Origin: Prevotellaceae bacterium | GTDB lineage: Bacteria > Bacteroidota > Bacteroidia > Bacteroidales > Paludibacteraceae | Assembly (NCBI GenBank): GCA_031255055.1 | Contig: JAIRTG010000035.1 | Location: 1-12,002, forward strand | Length of the DNA: 12,002 nucleotides | Direction of reading: 5' to 3' | Part shown: positions 1 through 7,012 of the stretch, one piece after another | Layout of the letters: each line of letters starts with the position of its first letter | How positions within the stretch are numbered: the stretch's first letter is position 1 | Made by a program: the position numbers and the translations under genes | Notes under the pieces: generated by a model | The model's database searches: none | The model's input: only the letters and a program-made list of their open reading frames with translations | Told to the model about the DNA's origin: nothing

Positions 1-350
1 GGTCTGTTTCTCTTATCCTGCTCGTACCGGTGGTCGTAAGTAAAAGGGATGGCCGACGTCTTGTGCAGCGAAAGGGTGATGCAGTCATAAATGGTAGCTA
101 TGCCTTCTTTCGGGTCAACAATATCCTGTACGCTTTCCAGCGAACAGTACAGCACATAATACCTACCTTCGGCGTTCAGCCGGTTGGCCAGATCTTTCAG
201 GCACGTCGTCTTTCCGCTCTGGCGGGCGGCGTGAATCACGAAATACTGTTTTTGATCAATCAACTGTTCTACGCCCTTTAGCCGTGTAGCGGCGTCTATC
301 ATGTAATGGTCGGTGCTGTTGCAAGGCCCTGCGATGTTAAAATATCTCAT
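1..350 (-). CDS. AAA-ATPase-like protein, N-terminal part (cut by window edge)
   Basis: The reading frame starts with ATG at 350 and stays open to the left edge, giving 116 residues of the N-terminus. It opens MRYFNIAGPCNSTDHYM and continues IDAATRLKGVEQLIDQKQYF, then VIHAARQSGKTTCLKDLAN. This fits the Bacteroidota AAA-ATPase-like family (PF09820 type), which begins with a G-P-C-N..HYM block and carries a P-loop of the form RQ(S/T)GKTT at about residues 45-52. Members are often multicopy in a genome and are annotated only as ATP-binding proteins. Some are fused to a PD-(D/E)XK nuclease-like C-terminus, which cannot be checked here. The biological role is unknown. The start is well supported by the family-like N-terminus and by a promoter about 50 bp upstream on the same strand. 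It lies at the edge of the window, so no downstream partner is visible. Confidence 0.85.
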   Translation of the reverse strand, partial: MRYFNIAGPCNSTDHYMIDAATRLKGVEQLIDQKQYFVIHAARQSGKTTCLKDLANRLNAEGRYYVLYCSLESVQDIVDPKEGIATIYDCITLSLHKTSAIPFTYDHRYEQDKRNR

Positions 351-400
351 CTGTTAGCTGTTTTTTAAGAGGTTTTGAATACTAATCGGATTTAATGCCG

Positions 401-431
401 CAAAGATCATCATTATTTTCAACATGCCAAA
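401..431 (-). promoter_or_regulatory. Bacteroides-type promoter for the AAA-ATPase-like gene
   Basis: Read on the minus strand, TTTG (complement of 428-431) is followed after 19 bp by GATCTTTG (complement of 401-408). This matches the Bacteroides primary-sigma consensus (-33 TTTG, -7 TAnnTTTG) with one mismatch in the -7 box. It predicts a 5' leader of roughly 45 nt before the ATG at 350. It falls within a 65-codon open frame, which argues that this frame is not a gene. Confidence 0.55.
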
Positions 432-551
432 ACGTTCAATAAATATAGTCGTTTGGCGTGACTCGGCAGAAGCAAAACGTTCTGTTTTTTTCACGGGAGT
501 AGCGGCCATAGCATTTGGAAAACGCTTACGGCATTTTGCCTTTGACGGCAT

Positions 552-583
552 CTTTCACCCCCTGATTCATCGGGGGGTGAAAG
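552..583. repeat. Perfect 11-bp inverted repeat (hairpin)
   Basis: CTTTCACCCCC at 552-562 is perfectly complementary to GGGGGTGAAAG at 573-583, with a 10-nt loop. No T-run follows on either strand, so it is not a standard intrinsic terminator. It lies between the ATPase promoter and the R1 intergenic repeat. It may be an RNA hairpin or part of the repeat cluster. Confidence 0.7.
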
Positions 584-607
584 GGAGTTACACTAGTCAC
601 GAAACAC

Positions 608-830
608 TAATCACTATTTAATCACTGTCTTTCGGGGCGTTGCGGGGCGGAGCCCCGCAGAGGGGGTAGCGGAAGACCGCCGAAGGCGGGCTGAAGCGAG
701 GGGGAGACTTCCCCCCCCTAATTATCTTTCTCTTTCTTTAAGGAAGACCGAACAGCGGGCTGTAGCAAGGGAAAGACTTTTCTTTCCTATTTGTCTTTCT
801 CTTCTTTTTGAAGACCGCCAAAGGCGAACG
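608..830 (+). repeat. Intergenic hairpin-rich repeat, copy R1, with tandem sub-units
   Basis: This is the first and longest copy of a GC-rich dispersed repeat. Positions 623-718 match the reverse complement of 9981-10076 (R2) over 96 bp with four differences and no gaps; weaker similarity extends to about 608 and 745. The copy contains the hairpins GCGGGGC-GGA-GCCCCGC and CCGCC-GAA-GGCGG and ends in C8 (711-718). It then continues as diverged tandem units starting GGAAGACCG at 671, GGAAGACCG at 742 and GAAGACCG at 810, about 71 and 67 bp apart, joined by CT-rich spacers. The last unit ends just before the stop codon of the beta-barrel gene at 832. I see no convincing gene in 351-831. It could be a structured RNA element, a REP/MITE-like repeat or a chromosomal protein-binding site. 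Confidence 0.8.
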
Positions 831-831
831 A

Positions 832-1530
832 TTAACGGCAACAATTGAAATGACTGGTGATGTTCCGTTGATGGGTCTTGTCTTTGGCGTTGAATTTATA
901 GCGAATACCTGCTGCGGCGATAAACCCGATGTTGAATGTGGTGTTTGATGGCAGTCCTCCAAGATCGTCTTTGAGGTAAGCCCGGAGTTGACCTTCGATG
1001 AAAAAGGCCAAAGATTTCGAGGTGTTATATTCGACGTTGCCCGCCAAGGTGCCCAAAGGTGAGAAACCGCTAAGCGTTTGGGTATTTACGGCGGCGCCTA
1101 AAGAATCGATCGGCGCATTGTTCGGGATGCTTAGCAGTGTGGCGGAATAATATCCTGCTCCTAAGCCGAGATTCAGATACGCATTCAGGTCGAACCAGAA
1201 GCCGCCACGCAGCGGAAAAAGTGTGTTCATGATGTTGTATGAGAATAGGAGTGTCGCGTCGTGGGTGTTGCCCGATGATACCTCTGCACGCTTGTAAGTG
1301 ACGTAATCGTAGTTTAACGCAATGCCGAATGAATAACTGATGGTATATTCGAACGAAACGCCGGGAAATATCCAACCCTTGTTCCCATTGGCGTTTCCAC
1401 TTGGGGTGACAAGATAATAATCGCGACCTCCTTTTAATGCGATGGAGTAATGAGAAATATTTAACTGCCCGAATAATAATGATGAACCGAAACAGGATAA
1501 AAAAGCGATGGTGAGAAGCATTCTTTTCAT
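832..1530 (-). CDS. Secreted beta-barrel-like outer membrane protein, hypothetical
   Basis: A 232-residue protein begins MKRMLLTIAFLSCFGSSLLFGQ, a clear signal peptide with likely cleavage after the G or Q near residue 21-22. The frame is open further upstream, to 1581 where it overlaps ruvB, but the methionine at 1530 is chosen because it places the signal peptide at the N-terminus. The mature part has alternating hydrophobic/polar strands with many glycines and aromatics (SFEYTISYSFGIALNYDYV; FFIEGQLRAYL; IGFIAAAGIRYKF), typical of small Bacteroidota outer-membrane beta-barrels. It is the last gene of the minus-strand run, 47 bp after ruvB. Oddly, the presumed last strand (GIRYKF) is followed by about 17 extra polar residues ending in NCCR, whereas barrels normally end in an aromatic residue. 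Function is not recognisable. Confidence 0.75.
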   Translation of the reverse strand: MKRMLLTIAFLSCFGSSLLFGQLNISHYSIALKGGRDYYLVTPSGNANGNKGWIFPGVSFEYTISYSFGIALNYDYVTYKRAEVSSGNTHDATLLFSYNIMNTLFPLRGGFWFDLNAYLNLGLGAGYYSATLLSIPNNAPIDSLGAAVNTQTLSGFSPLGTLAGNVEYNTSKSLAFFIEGQLRAYLKDDLGGLPSNTTFNIGFIAAAGIRYKFNAKDKTHQRNITSHFNCCR

Positions 1531-1577
1531 TTGTATAGCTGATTTTTGTTTGAATACGTGCGTAAAAGTTGAATAAT

Positions 1578-2594
1578 TCAAAATAGGGTGCCTGTTTCTC
1601 CGTATTTGGTTTTACCCAAATGTTGGTATGCCAGTTCGGTGACTTCGCGACCCCGTGGGGTGCGTTTCAGAAAGCCTTCTTTGATTAGAAACGGCTCATA
1701 GACCTCTTCTAATGTGCCGGAGTCTTCTCCTAAAGCTGTTGCAATGGTGGTCAGACCGACAGGCCCGCCCTGAAATTTGTCGATAATGGTGAGCAGAATT
1801 TTGTTGTCGATTTGATCCAGTCCGTATTTGTCGATGTCCAGCGCTTCGAGCGCGTATCGGGATATGTCGATATTGATCTGCCCGTTGCCTTTTACTTGGG
1901 CAAAATCGCGTACCCGCCGAAGTAGCGCGTTGGCAATCCGGGGCGTCCCGCGACTCCGTCCCGCAATTTCTACGGCGGCGCTTTCGTCGATTTGTACGTG
2001 AAGCAGATGCGCCGAACGTTTGATGATGCTTGTGATGATGGTGGTGTCGTAGTATTCGAAGTGGCAATTGATCCCGAAACGTGCGCGTAGCGGACTTGTC
2101 AACAAACCGCTTCTTGTCGTGGCGCCGATCAGTGTAAACGGATTCAAATCCAGTTGGATGGAGCGTGCGCTCGGCCCTTTGTCGATCATGATGTCGATCC
2201 GATAGTCTTCCATCGCCGAATAGAGGTATTCTTCGACAATCGGACTCAAACGGTGTATTTCGTCAATAAAAAGTACGTCGTTCGATTCGAGACTTGTCAG
2301 CAGTCCGGCCAGGTCGCCGGGCTTGTCCAAAACAGGGCCGGAGGTGATTTTGAATCCGACACCCAGTTCGTTGGCTATGATGTTCGATAGCGTCGTTTTG
2401 CCCAGTCCGGGAGGGCCGTGCAGCAATACATGGTCGAGCGACTCGCCACGCATACGCGCCGCCTTGACGAATATCTCCAGGTTTTCGACAATTTTGTCTT
2501 GTCCGTTGAAATCGTCGAAAGAAAGCGGACGAAGCGCACTTTCAAATTCTTTTTCTAACGGCTGATTGCTCCGTATGTTGAAATTTTCTTTCAT
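1578..2594 (-). CDS. ruvB: Holliday junction branch migration ATPase RuvB
   Basis: RuvB is the hexameric AAA+ motor that, with RuvA, drives branch migration of Holliday junctions during recombinational repair in the cytoplasm. The 338-residue product has the full canonical set: Walker A GPPGLGKTT (60-68), Walker B VLFIDEIHR (107-115), sensor 1 GATTRSG (157-163), arginine finger in LRARFG (169-174), sensor 2 GTPRIANALLRRV, and a C-terminal winged helix with RTPRGR. Length is normal for the family. The start MKENFNIRSNQ is supported by the conserved SALRPLSFDDFNGQ block at residues 19-32. It sits 12 bp downstream of the ABC ATPase gene, so it is probably co-transcribed. ruvA and ruvC are not nearby, so the gene belongs here to a mixed housekeeping operon rather than an SOS ruvAB unit. 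No truncation or missing residue is seen. Confidence 0.97.
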   Translation of the reverse strand: MKENFNIRSNQPLEKEFESALRPLSFDDFNGQDKIVENLEIFVKAARMRGESLDHVLLHGPPGLGKTTLSNIIANELGVGFKITSGPVLDKPGDLAGLLTSLESNDVLFIDEIHRLSPIVEEYLYSAMEDYRIDIMIDKGPSARSIQLDLNPFTLIGATTRSGLLTSPLRARFGINCHFEYYDTTIITSIIKRSAHLLHVQIDESAAVEIAGRSRGTPRIANALLRRVRDFAQVKGNGQINIDISRYALEALDIDKYGLDQIDNKILLTIIDKFQGGPVGLTTIATALGEDSGTLEEVYEPFLIKEGFLKRTPRGREVTELAYQHLGKTKYGETGTLF

Positions 2595-2606
2595 ACTTTC
2601 GTTCTG

Positions 2607-3506
2607 TTATTTTGTGAGTGTTCTGAAGATGTCTTCCAGGCTTGTTTCCATCCGGCGCAAAGTTAACAATTTGTTATTTGACGACACCGCAAAGTCGAAA
2701 ATATTTGCTCTGATGTCCGTCGCCGACGAAATGTCGAACAGAGCCGGCTCTTTTGTCCGGACAATGGCCGGTTGCAGGAAATCGCTCAACGCTTCGACGT
2801 CCGCAGGGTGTAGAAATTCGGCTTCAAACCGATAGCTCGACCCGTCGCTCATCGTGGTCAAATCGGAACAGTCGGCCACGATAGCGCCCCGATGAATGAT
2901 CAGTACCCGGTTGCAAATCGCTTTTATTTCCTGCATGATATGTGTACTGAACAGCACCGTCCGGTCTTTCCCGATTTCGCGGATAAGCGTCCTGATTTCT
3001 TCCAGTTGATTCGGGTCTAATCCGGTCGTCGGCTCGTCGAGCAGCAACACCTTCGGATTGGGGATGAGCGCCTGTGCCAGACCTACGCGCTGACGGTATC
3101 CTTTTGAGAGCTGTCCGATTTTTTTCCGGAACTCGGGACGCAGTCCGACGGTATCGATCAATTGATCCACCTGTTTGTTTTTCCCTTTGCCTAAACGATA
3201 GGCGTCAGCTACAAAAAGCAGGTATTCTTTCACATACATTTCGGTGTACAGCGGATTTTGTTCGGGCAGGTAGCCGATCAACGCCTTCGTTTCGATCGGA
3301 TGATCTTTTACTTCTCTGCCGCAGATCCGAACCGATCCGCTGTCGTAGGGCAGCGAGCCGGCGATGATTTTCATGGTAGTTGTTTTTCCGGCTCCGTTCG
3401 GGCCGAGAAACCCGACAACTTCGCCTTCTTTGACGTCGAAGCCGATGGCGTCTAAAACGGTTTGTTCTCCGTATTTTTTTGACAGTCGATTGATGTGGAT
3501 AGACAT
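2607..3506 (-). CDS. gldA: ABC transporter ATP-binding protein, GldA type
   Basis: This 299-residue ABC ATPase has Walker A GPNGAGKTT (35-43), Q-loop LPEQNPLY (80-87), signature LSKGYRQR (133-140), Walker B VLLLDEPTTGLDP (153-165) and H-loop STHI (187-190). The overall length, the ~80-residue C-terminal extension and the motif wording match the subfamily annotated in Bacteroidota as gliding-motility-associated GldA. In gliders it works with the permeases GldF/GldG. Non-gliding Bacteroidales also carry homologues, so motility should not be assumed. No permease gene is adjacent, so its membrane partner must lie elsewhere. It is flanked closely by dacB (62 bp) upstream and ruvB (12 bp) downstream on the same strand. 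The ATPase assignment is certain; the gldA name is by family resemblance. Confidence 0.88.
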   Translation of the reverse strand: MSIHINRLSKKYGEQTVLDAIGFDVKEGEVVGFLGPNGAGKTTTMKIIAGSLPYDSGSVRICGREVKDHPIETKALIGYLPEQNPLYTEMYVKEYLLFVADAYRLGKGKNKQVDQLIDTVGLRPEFRKKIGQLSKGYRQRVGLAQALIPNPKVLLLDEPTTGLDPNQLEEIRTLIREIGKDRTVLFSTHIMQEIKAICNRVLIIHRGAIVADCSDLTTMSDGSSYRFEAEFLHPADVEALSDFLQPAIVRTKEPALFDISSATDIRANIFDFAVSSNNKLLTLRRMETSLEDIFRTLTK

Positions 3507-3568
3507 GTTGGTGATTTAAAAGTTCAAATGATGGGGATAGCCGTCGGGTCGATCGATTCGTTTGTCGA

Positions 3569-4978
3569 CTATGGTTGCATGTCGAGTAGCAACGCTTCTA
3601 TCTTTTTGCGGACGTCTGTCGAACGGCCGTTCGCATTATTAACGATAACCGCAAATACATATTGTTTACCGTCGTTTTCGAGGTATCCCGCATAAGCGCA
3701 TACCCGCGACATGGAGCCGCTTTTTGCGCGTACCCGACCGTCCAACCGCGTGTTTTTCAAAAAAGAAGCCAGCGTCCCCTCTTTGCCCGCGAGCGGTAGC
3801 GACCGGTAGAAATCGTCTTTGTACTTGCTTTTGGTGCTCATATAGAGAAGCAGTTCGGTCAGGAAATTGGCCGAGACCGCGTTTGCGGGCGACAGACCCG
3901 AACCGTCGCACATAAACAGTTCGTCGACAGGCAGCCCTTTCGTCTGCCAATGGCGTTTCACCGTCGCAACGGCGTCTTTCACCGTCGCAACGGCATGATG
4001 CTGTAAAGCCAGCGTCAAAAACAAGTGTTCGGCAAAATGATTGTTGCTTTTGACGTTTATTTCCCGGATGATCTCCCGCAGGGGCGGTGAACGGTGAAGG
4101 TGGATTGTTCTACGGTTGCGCGTTGTCGGCGGCACGTTGGAAGTGTTTCCGGTGACGGGAATGTGATTTCTTATCAACGCCGATTGCAGGTTTTTTGCCA
4201 GCAAAATGTCCGGTTCGGGAATGTCGCCTTTGATGATAAAATTGTTCCTGTTGGCCGGAATAGCGCCCTGTATTGTCCGGGAGTAGGAGCGGGGAGCGCC
4301 GTAGATGTACGCGCTGTCGTGGGCGATATCGGTACTTTTCAGACGGTTTTCAAAAACCAGTCCGGGCAGTTCGGGTACCGTTTTTACGATGTTCGGCCTT
4401 GTGCCCGCGCCGCCCGAACGCAGTACGAGTTGATACGTATTGTCCAGATACGAAATGCCATAGACGCCCGATGCGTAATAATTCCCTATATCTTCCCAAA
4501 GCCATTTCGGATTGACGGCTTCACTGTCGAAGATGCCGGGGTCGACAATAATGTCTCCGGCTATTTTTGTTATTCCCGCGTTTTTTACGGCGGCAATCCA
4601 TTTTTCCATAAAAGCTTTGTCGCCGATTTTGTCGGAGCCTAAAGTCGGATCGCCCGCGCCTTTTACAATCAGATTACCCTCCAAAACACCTTCACGGGTA
4701 ATATTTCCGTCAATTTCCACCGCCGTTGCAAAGCGAAAATCGCCTCCCAGTATTTCCAAAGCGGTGGCGGTGGTCACTATTTTCATCGTCGAAGCGGGGA
4801 TCATACTGTTTCTTTCTCCGTGCCGACAGACGACGGCGTTACCGGTGGCGTCTTTAACCATCAGACTGATATTCGCATGTTGCAACAGGGCGTTATTCCC
4901 GAATCGGGCGAACGTGTTTTGCGCATACAACCCACTCGACAGGACGGATAGCAGAAGGGGAAAAATGTATTTTTTCAT
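3569..4978 (-). CDS. dacB: D-alanyl-D-alanine carboxypeptidase/endopeptidase (PBP4, peptidase S13)
   Basis: PBP4/DacB enzymes trim peptidoglycan stem peptides and cleave cross-links in the periplasm. The 469-residue protein starts with a signal peptide (MKKYIFPLLLSVLSSGLYAQ, cleavage after about residue 19-20). It carries the three penicillin-binding motifs in order: S63-T-M-K66 (in IPASTMKIVTT), S311-N-N313 (in VKSNNHFAEHLFL) and K419-S-G421 (in VRAKSGSMSRV). The S13-typical block DGSGLSPAN lies at 358-366. The long gap between the first two motifs is the family's inserted domains, and the length is normal. The start follows an AT-rich leader 57 bp after the DUF4491 gene. Residues 329-341 contain a 7-residue tandem duplication (AVATVKD/AVATVKR) encoded by a near-exact 21-bp repeat, but the catalytic residues are intact. 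It is probably part of the same operon as gldA and ruvB. Confidence 0.95.
   Translation of the reverse strand: MKKYIFPLLLSVLSSGLYAQNTFARFGNNALLQHANISLMVKDATGNAVVCRHGERNSMIPASTMKIVTTATALEILGGDFRFATAVEIDGNITREGVLEGNLIVKGAGDPTLGSDKIGDKAFMEKWIAAVKNAGITKIAGDIIVDPGIFDSEAVNPKWLWEDIGNYYASGVYGISYLDNTYQLVLRSGGAGTRPNIVKTVPELPGLVFENRLKSTDIAHDSAYIYGAPRSYSRTIQGAIPANRNNFIIKGDIPEPDILLAKNLQSALIRNHIPVTGNTSNVPPTTRNRRTIHLHRSPPLREIIREINVKSNNHFAEHLFLTLALQHHAVATVKDAVATVKRHWQTKGLPVDELFMCDGSGLSPANAVSANFLTELLLYMSTKSKYKDDFYRSLPLAGKEGTLASFLKNTRLDGRVRAKSGSMSRVCAYAGYLENDGKQYVFAVIVNNANGRSTDVRKKIEALLLDMQP
3956..3994. repeat. 21-bp in-frame tandem duplication inside dacB
   Basis: TTTCACCGTCGCAACGGC occurs at 3956-3973 and again at 3977-3994, an exact 18-bp repeat with a 21-bp period. 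On the coding (minus) strand this gives AVATVK twice, so the protein gains seven residues without a frameshift. The exact identity suggests a recent slippage event. Confidence 0.9.
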
Positions 4979-5035
4979 ATTTTAAAAGAATGGATAAAGC
5001 GGTAGATGCTCGTTTTTGTAACCCGACAAGATTTC

Positions 5036-5371
5036 TTATTTGTCGATTGTTCTTTTTTTCATCTGCTTTTTCGTTTTTTTCGGATTGGCGGGGAACCAGC
5101 CCTTTTCGACTCGTTTTTTTTGTTCAAACACTTCCAGAATACTCCAGAACGACGAGAAAGCCCATACGCCCGCGATGGTCGACAACAGGATGTTTGAAAA
5201 AATCAACGACAGAACGATACAGGTAATCCCGCTGAAGAGGAAAATCCACCAGCTTTTTGTACCGATATAATACTCTGCTTTTACGACAAGCGGGTGAAAA
5301 AGGCCGATGATTAAGAACGTTACGACGCCGATTATTAGTCCGAGCAAGTTGTGGTCAGTTAAAAAGTCCAT
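5036..5371 (-). CDS. DUF4491 family small membrane protein
   Basis: A small integral membrane protein of 111 residues (117 if the in-frame ATG at 5389 is used). It has about three hydrophobic segments: LLGLIIGVVTFLIIGLFHP, WWIFLFSGITCIVLSLIF and ILLSTIAGVWAFSSFWSIL. The blocks GLFHPLVVKAEYYIGTK, SSFWSILEVFEQ and RVEKGWFPANPK match my recollection of the DUF4491 family common in Bacteroidales, which has no known function. The start at 5371 is preferred because family members begin just before the first membrane segment and an AT-rich leader precedes it. The C-terminus is strongly basic (KKTKKQMKKRTIDK), probably cytoplasmic. It is the promoter-proximal gene of the minus-strand run ending in the barrel gene, and is divergent from the aldo/keto reductase. 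Confidence 0.8.
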   Translation of the reverse strand: MDFLTDHNLLGLIIGVVTFLIIGLFHPLVVKAEYYIGTKSWWIFLFSGITCIVLSLIFSNILLSTIAGVWAFSSFWSILEVFEQKKRVEKGWFPANPKKTKKQMKKRTIDK

Positions 5372-5503
5372 TTGTATTTTTTTGTCCACGAAGATATTTA
5401 AATTTTATCAAATAATGAGTTGATACCGCCATCATTTCCGAAATAAGTTCTTACCTTTAACAGCAAATTAACTTAGAAGTATAACAAACTAAATTTGTAA
5501 CAA

Positions 5504-6439
5504 ATGAAAACATTTGAATTTGCAAACGGTGACAAAATGCCGGTTTTAGGTTTGGGAACATGGCTTTCCGGAAAAAACGAAGTTTTTGGAGCGGTTCTGG
5601 ACGCGATAAAAGTCGGCTATCGCCATTTTGATTGTGCCTACGTGTATGCGAACGAACATGAGATAGGCGATGCCATTCAAGAGGCCGTCGGATTGGGATG
5701 GGTCAAACGCGACGAACTGTTCATTACATCAAAACTTTGGAACAGTTTTCATGCTCCCGAACATGTTGAGCAGGCGATTGCAAAAAGTTTGAGCGATCTC
5801 CGGCTGGATTATCTCGATTTATACCTGATACACTGGCCCATTGCATTTCGGCACGGCTTTGATGAAGTAACGGATACGAATCATCTTGTGTCGTTGACCG
5901 ATTGTCCGCTTTCGGAAACGTGGGATGCCATGATTGCGCTGAAGCGAAAAGGGTTGGCAAAGCACGTCGGAGTATCGAATTTCAGTATCTCGAAAATCGA
6001 AGATTTAAAGCGGAAATCAAAAATGATTCCCGAAGTGAATCAAATCGAAATCCATCCGTACATGCAACAGGACGAACTGATTGACTATTGCCACAGAAAC
6101 GCGATTATCCCGACGGCTTATTCACCACTCGGAAGCAGTCATATTTTCGAGAATCAGGTAGGGGTGATGAACGAGCGGATTGTGCTGGAAATAGCCCAAA
6201 AACATGCTTGCAGGCCGTCGCAGGTAGTGCTTGCCTGGGGAATGGAGCGCGATACGGTTGTCATTCCGAAATCGGTACATCCGGGTCGGATAAAAGAAAA
6301 CTTTAATGCGACGCACATCCATTTGGACGCCGAAGACATGGACGCCATGAAGCGATTGAACAAAAATATCCGCCATGCAACCGGAGATTTCGGCGTCTTT
6401 CGGGGCGGATATTATACGTTGGAAAATATTTGGGAATAG
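5504..6439 (+). CDS. Aldo/keto reductase (NADPH-dependent oxidoreductase)
   Basis: A 311-residue (beta/alpha)8-barrel reductase of the AKR superfamily, which reduces carbonyls with NAD(P)H in the cytoplasm. The catalytic tetrad is present at canonical places: D43, Y48 (in DCAYVYANEHEIG), K77 (ITSKLWN) and H110 (LIHWP). Further family blocks are GVSNFSISKIEDL, NQIEIHPYMQQ, AYSPLGS and the cofactor-binding VVIPKSVHPGRIKENF. The length matches the aldose-reductase-like branch rather than the shorter 2,5-diketogluconate reductases. Substrate cannot be read from sequence. The start is supported by the N-terminal strand FEFANGDKMPVLGLGTW. It is transcribed divergently from the DUF4491 gene and followed by a strong terminator, so it is probably monocistronic. 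No clear promoter of both boxes was found in the 130 bp upstream. Confidence 0.93.
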   Translation: MKTFEFANGDKMPVLGLGTWLSGKNEVFGAVLDAIKVGYRHFDCAYVYANEHEIGDAIQEAVGLGWVKRDELFITSKLWNSFHAPEHVEQAIAKSLSDLRLDYLDLYLIHWPIAFRHGFDEVTDTNHLVSLTDCPLSETWDAMIALKRKGLAKHVGVSNFSISKIEDLKRKSKMIPEVNQIEIHPYMQQDELIDYCHRNAIIPTAYSPLGSSHIFENQVGVMNERIVLEIAQKHACRPSQVVLAWGMERDTVVIPKSVHPGRIKENFNATHIHLDAEDMDAMKRLNKNIRHATGDFGVFRGGYYTLENIWE

Positions 6440-6481
6440 GTTTGTCCGCCGTTCTGCGGATGCACGGGACTTATCTCAATC

Positions 6482-6537
6482 CCCGGTTCGGACAGAAACA
6501 ACGTTGGGCGGCAACGCTATCCGTACCGGGTTTTTTT
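6482..6537 (+). terminator. Intrinsic terminator of the aldo/keto reductase gene, compound stem
   Basis: Three nested stems stack on each other: CCCGGT (6482-6487) with ACCGGG (6525-6530), CGGACAG (6489-6495) with CTATCCG (6517-6523, one mismatch), and CGTTG (6502-6506) with CAACG (6512-6516). A run of seven T (6531-6537) follows directly. It lies 43 bp after the reductase stop codon. Confidence 0.85.
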
Positions 6538-6626
6538 ATGATTCCCACCGACTTGCTTACAGTAGCCTCTCGTGACGCAAATACCTCAATATTATTTACA
6601 TTGATTGGATAAGAAGCGATTGACTG

Positions 6627-6657
6627 TTGCGTATTTATCCCCTTTTGTATATTTTTG
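6627..6657 (+). promoter_or_regulatory. Bacteroides-type promoter for the serine palmitoyltransferase unit
   Basis: TTG at 6627-6629 is followed after 20 bp by TATTTTTG (6650-6657), a full match to the -7 consensus TAnnTTTG. Transcription would start near 6664, leaving a leader of about 240 nt before the small secreted ORF at 6902. The long leader is unusual and could hold regulation, but I see no strong stem in it. Confidence 0.6.
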
Positions 6658-6901
6658 CAATTGAAAAATGCTCAGTCTGATAAAATCAAGACTAAAATCA
6701 ACGAAGCAGTTGTTTTGCTTCCGAATTTGACTTTCCTTGTTGCATTTGTGGCCACTGAGATAACACGGTGGAAAATCGCACGTATTGAAAAAAGTATTGT
6801 ATTCTTGTAATCACGGCAGCGATATTCGCTTTGCCGGAAGAATATAATCGGCATTAATAATAAAATCAACGGTAAAAATTAACCTACTAAAACAGATTTT
6901 T

Positions 6902-7012
6902 ATGAGAGCAAAATTAATTCCTTTACTGACCTTAGTGTGTAGTATGATGGCGTTTGGCGCGGCGAAAGCCGTTATGCCGAATGAGGTTTATTCTTTAAAT
7001 TTTTTCAAATGA
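6902..7012 (+). CDS. 36-residue signal-peptide-like ORF overlapping spt
   Basis: A 36-residue ORF starts MRAKLIPLLTLVCSMMAFG and continues AAKAVMPNEVYSLNFFK. The first 23 residues look like a Sec signal peptide with an A-K-A cleavage site, which would release a 13-residue peptide. The stop codon TGA (7010-7012) overlaps the ATG of the next gene (7009-7011) as ATGA, the classic geometry of translational coupling. An A/T-rich leader of the usual Bacteroidota kind precedes the ATG. It may be a real secreted micropeptide, a coupling leader for serine palmitoyltransferase, or the truncated front of a lost secreted protein. No family is recognised. Confidence 0.5.
   Translation: MRAKLIPLLTLVCSMMAFGAAKAVMPNEVYSLNFFK

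Larger units (their letters stand above)
6440..6901 (+). other. Gene-free interval between reductase and serine palmitoyltransferase unit
   Basis: This stretch holds a multi-tier terminator (6482-6537) and a Bacteroides-type promoter (6627-6657), then about 240 nt of untranslated leader before the ATG at 6902. One plus-strand frame is open from 6613 to 6807 and reads protein-like in its middle, but it has no plausible start or recognisable family. I treat it as noncoding or a decayed remnant. Confidence 0.5.

Noticed and set aside
354..551. A 65-codon minus-strand open frame directly upstream of the AAA-ATPase-like gene.
   Set aside because: It contains the predicted promoter of that gene, has no recognisable domain, and its composition is not protein-like throughout.
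671..830. Tandem ~70-bp units considered as a CRISPR array.
   Set aside because: Units diverge strongly, spacers are CT-rich low-complexity rather than unique, and there are no cas genes; it fits an intergenic repeat better.
4094..4642. A 182-codon plus-strand frame opposite dacB.
   Set aside because: It is antisense to a well-supported gene; its Arg/Val/Cys-rich product shows no motif.
5490..5497. TAAATTTG, a perfect -7 box, just before the aldo/keto reductase start.
   Set aside because: It is only six bases from the ATG and has no -33 TTTG at the proper distance, so it is unlikely to be the working promoter.
6668..6810. Protein-like plus-strand reading (KINEAVVLLPNLTFLVAFVA) after the spt promoter.
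   Set aside because: It has no start codon in frame at a sensible place and stops early; too short to claim a gene or pseudogene.
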